The notes beneath the pieces were generated by a model that did no database searches, was not told the origin of the DNA, and worked only from the letters and a program-made list of their open reading frames with translations. A stretch of DNA of 22,262 bases from an uncultured Prevotella sp. (GTDB taxonomy: Bacteria > Bacteroidota > Bacteroidia > Bacteroidales > Bacteroidaceae), in assembly GCA_900541335.1 (NCBI GenBank), contig UQJC01000035.1:1-22262 (forward strand), given 5' to 3'. Made by a program: the position numbers and the translations under genes. The stretch's first letter is position 1. Every line of letters begins with the position of its first letter. Positions 15,918-22,262 of the stretch are shown piece after piece.

Positions 15918-16061
15918 GAGTATACATCTATAAATAGGGAGCGTGGTGCAGTTGGAGCGTAGAAAGGGTAAGCGAAGATACAGCACTAAGAAGCATCTTG
16001 CCTAAACCTTGAAACTGCTCAACTGACATTGATGAAAAAGCTTAAGTTGGTGTACGTTGGC

Positions 16062-16694
16062 TTACTTGCCCCATTCAGCGGGATTCTCACGCCAATTGTG
16101 CAAGAGTTCTACGTGTTCTTGCTTGATGTAGCCCGTTTGAAGTGCAACCTCAACGACAGCTTCGTAGTTGGTTAGTGTGGTCAATTCGACTTGGGCATCC
16201 GCAAAAGCTTTTTCTGCCACGGGGAAACCATAAGTGTAGCTAGCTACCATGCCAATCACTTCGCAACCGTGTTGGCGAAGGGCTTCAACAGCCTTGAGAC
16301 TGCTACCGCCCGTAGAGATGAGGTCTTCTACAACAACCACCTTCATACCCTTCTGGAGGTCACCTTCGATGAGGTTGGTCATACCGTGATCTTTGGGTTT
16401 CGAACGCACGTAGGCAAAGGGAAGACCCAGTGCGTCTGCAACGAGGGCACCTTGGGCAATAGCACCCGTAGCAACACCGGCAATTGCTTCTGCTTCGGGA
16501 TATTTCTCGGCAATGATGCGGCTCAATTCGAGCTTGACAAAACTGCGCAAAGCGGGGAATGCCAACGTCTTGCGGTTGTCGCAATAGAAGGGAGATTTCC
16601 ATCCACTAGCCCAGGTAAAGGGAGTTTCGGGTTGGAGCTTAATAGCTTTGACGTTCAGAAGCTTTTCAGCAAAGATTTTTTCTAATGTGCTCAT
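16062..16694 (-). CDS. pyrE: Orotate phosphoribosyltransferase
   Basis: With the ATG at 16694 the product is 210 residues, the usual length. It makes orotidine 5'-phosphate from orotate and PRPP in pyrimidine synthesis. Seen are TWASGWKSPFYCDNRK at about 27-42, the GVATGAIAQGALVAD segment (73-87), the catalytic loop YVRSKPKDHG (95-104) with the key Lys residues, and the PRPP-binding motif VVVEDLISTGGSSL (120-133). An in-frame TTG at 16826 would add 44 residues unlike the family and would read through the promoter, so it is rejected. A perfect -7 box lies at 16783-16790. The YeiH-type gene is divergent. No other pyrimidine genes are adjacent. Confidence 0.96.
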   Translation of the reverse strand: MSTLEKIFAEKLLNVKAIKLQPETPFTWASGWKSPFYCDNRKTLAFPALRSFVKLELSRIIAEKYPEAEAIAGVATGAIAQGALVADALGLPFAYVRSKPKDHGMTNLIEGDLQKGMKVVVVEDLISTGGSSLKAVEALRQHGCEVIGMVASYTYGFPVAEKAFADAQVELTTLTNYEAVVEVALQTGYIKQEHVELLHNWRENPAEWGK

Positions 16695-16782
16695 GTCAGA
16701 AGTATGTTTGAAATATGAAGGAAAGGAAGAAACGAAACTGAATAAACAGCTGACATACGGCTCTTCCTGTCTGTTGACGGCG

Positions 16783-16790
16783 CAAAGGTA
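16783..16790 (-). promoter_or_regulatory. Bacteroidota -7 box upstream of pyrE
   Basis: The minus strand reads TACCTTTG, a full TAnnTTTG match within TACTACCTTTGC. It predicts a leader of about 80 bases before the ATG at 16694. No clear -33 element was found. Confidence 0.55.
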
Positions 16791-16919
16791 GTATTTTCTT
16801 TGAGGCTGTTCCCACCGTTTTGTCAAGTTCTTTTCGCAGGAATATAGATTCTAGGGGATAGCCTTCTTCGATTCTTCGGATAATGAGTTCTGGACATTTC
16901 TTTTTGTAAGATGACGAAT

Positions 16920-16948
16920 TTTGCATGACCTTGATTTTCGTATTTTTG
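16920..16948 (+). promoter_or_regulatory. Promoter of the YeiH-type transporter gene
   Basis: TTTG at 16920-16923 (-33 type) and TATTTTTG at 16941-16948 (TAnnTTTG) are 17 bases apart. They lie about 26 bases before the ATG at 16974, leaving a very short leader. Confidence 0.6.
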
Positions 16949-16973
16949 CCGCTCCATTCAAACACATCTACTT

Positions 16974-18038
16974 ATGAATAAAGAAAACAGAGGGGAAGTT
17001 TTGCACGGCATTCTGCTCATCGTGCTCTTCTCCATGTCCGCATTCTACATTGCGGAGTTTGAGTTTGTCAAGAGCTTATCGTTCAGTCCGCTGATTGTGG
17101 GTATTGTCTTGGGTATGCTTTATGCTAACAGCCTGCGCAATAAGTTACCGCAAACGTGGGTACCTGGTATCAAGTTTTGTGCTAAACAGGTATTGCGTGC
17201 GGGTGTTGTGCTTTACGGCTTCAAGTTAACATTCCAGCAAGTGTTGGAGATTGGACTTCCTGCCATTACGGCTGATATTATTATTGTTGCAGGTACGTTG
17301 TTACTGGGTACATTGGTCGGTCGCTTGCTCAAGATGGATCGGCAGACAGCCTTGATGACTTCAACGGGTAGTGCTATCTGTGGGGCTGCTGCCGTTTTGG
17401 GTGCAGAACCCGTAGTGAAGTGTGAGGCGCATAAGACAGCCGTAGCTGTTTCAACAGTGGTTATTTTTGGCACCCTTTCCATGTTTCTCTACCCCATCCT
17501 TTACCGTGCAGGGCTGTTGAACGGCCTGGGTGATCAAGGTGTTGCCATCTATACGGGTGCTACCTTGCACGAAGTGGCTCACGTGGTAGGAGCTGGTAAT
17601 GCGATTGATGCCGCAGGAGGTCATGTAGCCGATGCGGCCACGATTACGAAGATGATTCGTGTGATGCTTCTTGCTCCAGTGCTGGTATTGATGAGCTTGT
17701 GCTTGGGCAAAATGCAAAAGGCTACTGCTAATGGTGGTACACAGGAGAAGCGCAAAATCACTATTCCTTGGTTTGCCTTTGGTTTCCTTTTGGTAATCGG
17801 AATCAATTCCGTGTTGCAAACGGCTAATTTCATTCCGCATGAGGTGTTAACCCCGACCATAGGCTTTATCAACAATCTGGATACTTTCCTCTTGACCATG
17901 GCGATGACAGCCTTGGGTACGGAAACGAGTATCGATAAGTTTCGTCAAGCGGGAGCCAAACCTTTTGTTTTGGCTGCTATTCTCTACGTTTGGTTACTGG
18001 TTGGCGGTTACGCCATTACCAAGTTTCTTGTGGCATAA
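16974..18038 (+). CDS. YeiH/UPF0324 family putative sulfate exporter
   Basis: This is the only plus-strand gene in the window. The 354-residue product is an integral membrane protein with about ten hydrophobic segments. It carries the UPF0324 (YeiH) motifs LRAGVVLYGFKLT (74-86), STGSAICGAAAV (130-141), and GATLHEVAHVVGAG (195-208) with Glu200 and His203. The C-terminal half carries FINNLDTFLLTMAMTALGTETS. Members are often annotated as sulfate or sulfonate exporters, but the transported substrate is poorly tested, so that label is only a family inheritance. The ATG at 16974 follows its promoter closely. A hairpin with a T tract at 18062-18095 ends the transcript. It diverges from pyrE, with no sign of a shared function. 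Confidence 0.9.
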   Translation: MNKENRGEVLHGILLIVLFSMSAFYIAEFEFVKSLSFSPLIVGIVLGMLYANSLRNKLPQTWVPGIKFCAKQVLRAGVVLYGFKLTFQQVLEIGLPAITADIIIVAGTLLLGTLVGRLLKMDRQTALMTSTGSAICGAAAVLGAEPVVKCEAHKTAVAVSTVVIFGTLSMFLYPILYRAGLLNGLGDQGVAIYTGATLHEVAHVVGAGNAIDAAGGHVADAATITKMIRVMLLAPVLVLMSLCLGKMQKATANGGTQEKRKITIPWFAFGFLLVIGINSVLQTANFIPHEVLTPTIGFINNLDTFLLTMAMTALGTETSIDKFRQAGAKPFVLAAILYVWLLVGGYAITKFLVA

Positions 18039-18061
18039 GTTTTTATTGAAATAGGATAGAG

Positions 18062-18095
18062 CGGGCGGTAAGGAGCAATCTGAGCCGCCCGTTTT
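18062..18095 (+). terminator. Intrinsic terminator of the YeiH-type gene
   Basis: CGGGCGG (18062-18068) pairs with CCGCCCG (18085-18091) and is followed at once by TTTT on the plus strand. It starts 24 bases after the stop codon. Confidence 0.75.
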
Positions 18096-18137
18096 GATGC
18101 TTTCTATTTCTGTTGGTGAGATGGATAGACCCATTAA

Positions 18138-18171
18138 AAAGCGGGTAGGACACGATAGTCCTACCCGCTTT
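18138..18171 (-). terminator. Terminator of the GH20 gene (possibly bidirectional)
   Basis: The perfect 14-bp arms AAAGCGGGTAGGAC (18138-18151) and GTCCTACCCGCTTT (18158-18171) enclose a 6-base loop. On the minus strand the stem ends in TTTTTAATGG. It lies 120 bases after the hexosaminidase stop, between two convergent genes. Confidence 0.85.
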
Positions 18172-18291
18172 GTTGTATTCCCTTTTGGAGGGAAATATGT
18201 ATGGAACAGAAAATGACTCGATGGTTGTCAAACTATAAAAGTTTGGATTGTCGAATACTTGGTCTGTCCTTCAGTCAATGTTCCTTCGTTC

Positions 18292-21200
18292 TTACTTTAC
18301 CAACACCTTTTTGCCGTTGATAATATAGATGCCCGGTTGTGGAATACGATTGAGCTTGCGACCTTGAAGGTCATAGATGCCTTGACGAACGTTGGCCGTG
18401 GATGTTTCAACTGTTTCGATACCCGTATTGATTTTCTTGTAGGTAACCGTGATGTCGAGGTTACGGTCAAGTTGGCCTTCGTAGTCTTCATTACCAGTCA
18501 CGCTCACGAGGTCGTAACCTTCAATCGTCGGAGTAACCAAAGTCCAAGTTGCACCTGCTTTGTCAAGTGTTTCGCTCTGTTGGAGCGTTTGACCCTCTTC
18601 GTTGACACAGGTTACTTGAGCCTTGAAGTAGGGTTGTACGAAATATTGGAAAGCCTTAATGGGGTGACCCGGTGCATTCCAACCGACCATTAAGCCGTTT
18701 TCGTTACCATCCCAACATTGGTTGTTGCTACCCTTGATGGTCCATGTTTCGCCATCTGCATTGAGTGAGAAGGTGAAGGTATCGCCCGTAGCTGAAGCCT
18801 TTGTTTCTTTACCGGCTTGCAGTTGGGGAATGAAAAGAGAATAATATTCATTCTTCACTTGATACTTATTTTCGCCCTTCTCAACGAGCGTCCAAGTAGC
18901 CGAAGGATCCATTTCCTGAGTACCAGCTGCGTAACGATTAACCTGCTTGTTGTTGGCCAAAATGCGACGGTAACCCTGGCGTGCATTGTTATTGGCATCC
19001 GAGGCATCAAACAGAAGGTAGCTGTTACCAGCCTTGATTTCCTTCACAGCTTCGCCTACCTGCTTAACGCCACTGTATGCTTCCGTACTATAGACTACAG
19101 TTATGAGTTCGTCTTTCGTAAGTGTCAGTTTCGTGCCGTCAGGAGTTGCGCAACTTTCGAAAGTATAATATTGAACCGTCGGAGTTTGGAAGGTATATTC
19201 CTGACCAACAGGAACAGCTATTTTCTCATTTTCGATGAGTGCACCTTTCGTATCCACCTTTTGGATGGTGAGATTGAAGGCCGCACGCTTATAGCTCACC
19301 GTATATTCGTTTTCAGCCTTAGTTTCGACTTTTTGGAACGTCATATTCTCGAACGTGGGACAGAGAGCTTCGGTTAATTCCGTTGTAGTTACGTTGATAC
19401 CGCGCTTGAAGGTTCCGAGGTTGTTGCCTAAGTCATCTACGCAGTTCAGTGTAGCTACTTTAACTTCCTGTATAGTCCAAGCTGCACCTTGGAGGCGGGG
19501 AGCATCATAAGTTGCATTGGCATCTACATTAGAACCCGCATTGACTTTGCCATTAGGTAAGGGGAATACACTCTTTCCGTCTACCAATAGGCGGAACTCT
19601 TTGGTAGCTGGTTCGTACTTCAGTGTCAGATCATTGCCAGTGGCATCCATAACGACGGGGCGACCTTCACGACCTACGTAATTGTTTAAACTACTGATGA
19701 AACGACCCGTGGCCACATTTTGCAAACGAACAAGTTGTGTACCGTTAGTTTGTGCTTCGCCAGCTACGGTAGCCGTCCATATATTGCCGCTGAAAGCATC
19801 CGTAGAGTGAGCGAGGCGAGGGCTCTTGTTGTCATCAGCCAAGGTCGTAGCTTGATAGCCTTCTACAGCATTGGTGATCACGTAAGTCTTACCCTGAGCA
19901 AGCGGAGTGAATGTGATGGGAGCCTCGGGTGTTCCAGGAGTATAGTTCTCCATCGGGGCAAATTGCCAGCAACCTCCGTTACCATTAAGCGGATCGTTGT
20001 ACACATTGACAGCCAGTCCCTGTCCTCCCATTGAGGAGTTCATGTGTTGACCGTTGGCTGCAATGGAGTAATAATGATTGTTGCCAATGTTGCCGTAAGC
20101 CTTTTCTCCCAATACGAAATCGTAATGCTTGGTCGTGTTGTCATAGATCCAGCGGCCCGCAGTGTTGGTATTGGTAGGAGTTGCTTTTACCGAACCATTG
20201 GGCTGTGCTTTACAAACGAGGGCAAATTTACCCTTGTTTGCGGGATCTTCCTCGAGACTCCACCACTGGGCTTCATAGTTCGTCGCATTAGCTGTAGCCT
20301 GTACATTGGTCCAAAGTGTACCTACTTTAGCTCCCTTGTCAGCATATTGCGTCAAAAGGGGAGAGTCGTCAGCAAGCAGTTCGATGCAACGATCCTTGCG
20401 GCTTGCGTCTGTACCTCCAGAAATGAGGCGGTAGTAATATTTCTTTTCAGCAGTATTGACGAGGGGCAATTCCTTTTTGGGTTCGCCAGCTTCCTGATCA
20501 AGCATGTGGTACTTACAGTAGCGGTAGTTACCATAGTTGAGCAAAACAGTGTCGGCTGTCATACGCTTTTGGAAGTCGGCAAAGTTTCGTTGAGCTTGAG
20601 GAGTCCAACCTGCTTCTGCAATCGCAATGAGTCGGGGCAGTGCTAACCATTCGAGGTATTCGCGGTCGCTGACGTGTTCACACCAGAATGTACCTTGCAC
20701 ACCGTAGTCTGTTGCAGCAGGAATCGCTTGATTGTACGTTTTGCGAACATCGTCCGAACCATCACCAGCACCGGGAGGGTCGAGCGGTGAATTGCCCTGA
20801 CGGCGGTTGATGTAATAAGGCCCCCAAGGGGTGTAGATATTCTTTAAGCCCAGCTCTTTGGCCTTTTGTGCCGCAGCTTCTGGGCCAGTCCAACAATATA
20901 CGAGCGGCTTGGTTGAAGTGACCTGGTTTAAGTTCGCTCCGTTGGCTGAAATAGCTTCATTCCATACAGCGAGTTCGCGTCCCTTGGATTTTACGAAGTC
21001 ACCGATTTGCTTGATGAAGCGACTTTGAAGCTGACGATAGTTGGTCATCTTTTCTTCACGGTATACTTGTTGGCAAAGGGCATTGCCTTCCCAAGCAGAA
21101 GTCGGACATTCGTCACCACCGATATGAATCGTTTGATAGGGGAAGAGTTCAATGAGTTCGCTCAGAATATCCTTGGCAAACTGTACAGCTTCAGGATTAG

Positions 21201-22134
21201 CAACATTCAGAACATCAGAAGAGATACCGCCGTCAGACCAGATAACGTGTGAACCTTCCGGATAACAGCTGTATTCCGGATAAGCTGCCATGGCGGCAAC
21301 GAAGTGACCTGGCATGTCTATTTCAGGAATAATTTCGATGTGTTTTTCCTTAGCATAGGCTACAACTTCGCGAATCTGTTCCTGAGTATAGAAATAAGGA
21401 CCATAGGGGCGGTTAATCCAATACTGGGTGCAGGTTTTCATATCCGTGAATCGGCGGTTAGGTGCAATACTGCCCACTGTTGTTAGTTTCGGATACTTCT
21501 TAATCTCTACGCGCCAGCCCTGATCGTCACTCAAGTGCCAGTGGAAGCGGTTCATCTTGTAGTATGCCATTACATCAAGAATTCGTTTAACCTCTTCTAC
21601 AGTAAAGAAGTGACGTGATACATCAAGCATAAAACCACGGTATTCAAATCGTGGTTCATCGCTGATGGTTACATAAGGCAGCGTATAGGTTGTGATTTTC
21701 TCGTCCTTTACACCAGCCATAACATTAGCAGGAAGAATTTTCTTCACAGTTTGTAAGGCATAGTATAATCCGAGGGTATTCTTTGTGCTGATTTTTACGC
21801 CATCAGCATTGACCGTAAGGTTGTATGCCCCCTCTTTGGTAAGGACATTGGTAATAGGCAGACCGATTTTAATAAGTGCAGTTTCATCGTTTTCCTTCAC
21901 TGTGGCATTCAAACCCGTAGAAAGATTTAATTGTTCGGCAAAGCGGGTTACTTCCGCTTTCATCACAGCGTCTAAGCCCGAATGACTGATTACAAAATTA
22001 GCAGGAAGTGTCAATGTTCCTGTTGCAGTCTTCATCGTCTTCGGTTTGGGTGTCAAATTGACAAAGGTTTGTGCTACGAGTGTACTAGGTACGAATAACA
22101 CAAACAACAACAAACTGAGTAATGATTTCTTCAT
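18292..22134 (-). CDS. Secreted GH20 beta-N-acetylhexosaminidase with multidomain C-terminal half
   Basis: The 1280-residue product removes terminal N-acetylhexosamine (GlcNAc or GalNAc) from host or microbial glycans. After a signal peptide (cleavage near LVAQ, residue 22) come a GH20 N-terminal alpha/beta domain (about 24-155) and the catalytic barrel (about 158-515). The barrel shows HWHLSDDQGWR (198-208), EIDMPGH (271-277), the catalytic pair Asp341-Glu342 in HIGGDECPTSAWE, and EAGW (507-510). About 740 further residues follow: trefoil- or lectin-like blocks at about 560-735, 740-892 and 1017-1167, and three short beta repeats ending in V-x-Y (near 949, 1015 and 1231). The last 31 residues (GIYDLQGRKL, PGIYIINGKKVLVK) match the sorting-type tail common on Bacteroidales secreted proteins. 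The ATG at 22134 starts the signal peptide. Most GH20 enzymes are half this length. Confidence 0.93.
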   Translation of the reverse strand: MKKSLLSLLLFVLFVPSTLVAQTFVNLTPKPKTMKTATGTLTLPANFVISHSGLDAVMKAEVTRFAEQLNLSTGLNATVKENDETALIKIGLPITNVLTKEGAYNLTVNADGVKISTKNTLGLYYALQTVKKILPANVMAGVKDEKITTYTLPYVTISDEPRFEYRGFMLDVSRHFFTVEEVKRILDVMAYYKMNRFHWHLSDDQGWRVEIKKYPKLTTVGSIAPNRRFTDMKTCTQYWINRPYGPYFYTQEQIREVVAYAKEKHIEIIPEIDMPGHFVAAMAAYPEYSCYPEGSHVIWSDGGISSDVLNVANPEAVQFAKDILSELIELFPYQTIHIGGDECPTSAWEGNALCQQVYREEKMTNYRQLQSRFIKQIGDFVKSKGRELAVWNEAISANGANLNQVTSTKPLVYCWTGPEAAAQKAKELGLKNIYTPWGPYYINRRQGNSPLDPPGAGDGSDDVRKTYNQAIPAATDYGVQGTFWCEHVSDREYLEWLALPRLIAIAEAGWTPQAQRNFADFQKRMTADTVLLNYGNYRYCKYHMLDQEAGEPKKELPLVNTAEKKYYYRLISGGTDASRKDRCIELLADDSPLLTQYADKGAKVGTLWTNVQATANATNYEAQWWSLEEDPANKGKFALVCKAQPNGSVKATPTNTNTAGRWIYDNTTKHYDFVLGEKAYGNIGNNHYYSIAANGQHMNSSMGGQGLAVNVYNDPLNGNGGCWQFAPMENYTPGTPEAPITFTPLAQGKTYVITNAVEGYQATTLADDNKSPRLAHSTDAFSGNIWTATVAGEAQTNGTQLVRLQNVATGRFISSLNNYVGREGRPVVMDATGNDLTLKYEPATKEFRLLVDGKSVFPLPNGKVNAGSNVDANATYDAPRLQGAAWTIQEVKVATLNCVDDLGNNLGTFKRGINVTTTELTEALCPTFENMTFQKVETKAENEYTVSYKRAAFNLTIQKVDTKGALIENEKIAVPVGQEYTFQTPTVQYYTFESCATPDGTKLTLTKDELITVVYSTEAYSGVKQVGEAVKEIKAGNSYLLFDASDANNNARQGYRRILANNKQVNRYAAGTQEMDPSATWTLVEKGENKYQVKNEYYSLFIPQLQAGKETKASATGDTFTFSLNADGETWTIKGSNNQCWDGNENGLMVGWNAPGHPIKAFQYFVQPYFKAQVTCVNEEGQTLQQSETLDKAGATWTLVTPTIEGYDLVSVTGNEDYEGQLDRNLDITVTYKKINTGIETVETSTANVRQGIYDLQGRKLNRIPQPGIYIINGKKVLVK

Positions 22135-22175
22135 TTGATTAGGTTGATTGTAGGTAGAAATTAGATTTGAGACTG

Positions 22176-22183
22176 CAAATATA
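22176..22183 (-). promoter_or_regulatory. -7 box of the GH20 gene
   Basis: The minus strand reads TATATTTG, a full TAnnTTTG match about 42 bases before the ATG at 22134. No clear -33 element is seen. Confidence 0.55.
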
Positions 22184-22227
22184 AGCCTTATTGCAGAGAA
22201 TGATAACGGCTCAGCGGAAATTTCTGG

Positions 22228-22255
22228 TTGGTATTCCTACAAATAAATATCTTTG
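22228..22255 (+). promoter_or_regulatory. Outward promoter at the right edge
   Basis: TTG at 22228-22230 and TATCTTTG at 22248-22255 are 17 bases apart, the same spacing as in the YeiH promoter. It faces a plus-strand gene beyond the window, divergent from the GH20 gene. Confidence 0.5.
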
Positions 22256-22262
22256 CTTACCT

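Noticed and set aside
16695..16826. N-terminal extension of pyrE from a TTG
   Set aside because: The added residues do not match the family and would include the promoter; the ATG at 16694 gives the standard 210-residue enzyme.
20044..20646. Plus-strand frame of 200 codons within the GH20 gene
   Set aside because: It is antisense to conserved GH20 coding sequence and has no recognisable domain.
1..22262. tRNA or rRNA genes
   Set aside because: No cloverleaf-like segment or rRNA-like sequence was recognised by eye in any intergenic region.

Overview
The window looks like chromosomal DNA from a Bacteroidota member of the order Bacteroidales, most probably Prevotellaceae or a close relative; the genus is not decided by the sequence. 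The case rests on a GldH lipoprotein, a RicT-like PSP1 protein next to holB, a DUF3316-type envelope protein, a TPR lipoprotein of Bacteroidales style, a C-terminal sorting-type tail on a secreted GH20 enzyme, few Shine-Dalgarno sequences, and repeated TAnnTTTG (-7 type) promoter boxes in the intergenic regions. Base composition is close to half G+C. No rRNA, tRNA, transposase, integrase, phage gene or CRISPR array is visible.

Layout. 1-3583 (minus strand): a TPR lipoprotein with a membrane segment, running off the left edge, an S41-family lipoprotein protease and a DUF3316-like envelope protein, closely spaced and probably one operon. 3714-5073 (minus): DedA-family membrane protein and thymidine kinase. 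5223-8980 (minus): holB, the PSP1/RicT-like gene and gldH in transcription order; the gap between PSP1 and gldH holds a strong hairpin and a 193-bp near-palindromic element. 9240-11513 (minus): CopA-type Cu(+) ATPase with a leader of about 200 bases. 11514-12454 has no convincing gene but holds an array of six 42-bp tandem repeats. 12455-15808 (minus): small outer-membrane beta-barrel protein, acyltransferase-3 family membrane protein and secreted alkaline phosphatase, separated by hairpins. 16062-16694 (minus): pyrE. 16974-18038 is the only plus-strand gene, a YeiH/UPF0324 transporter diverging from pyrE. 18292-22134 (minus): a 1280-residue secreted GH20 beta-N-acetylhexosaminidase with a long accessory C-terminal half. 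At the right edge a plus-strand promoter points to a gene outside the window.

Most genes are core housekeeping (nucleotide salvage and synthesis, replication, copper export) mixed with envelope and glycan or phosphate scavenging functions typical of host-associated Bacteroidales. Several computed reading frames began at upstream TTG codons; for tdk, PSP1, holB, the acyltransferase and pyrE a downstream ATG that matches the known family N-terminus is used here.

I found no clearly new multi-gene system. The least explained items are two non-coding structures: the 193-bp inverted-repeat element at 5754-5946 and the 42-bp tandem array at 11943-12212.
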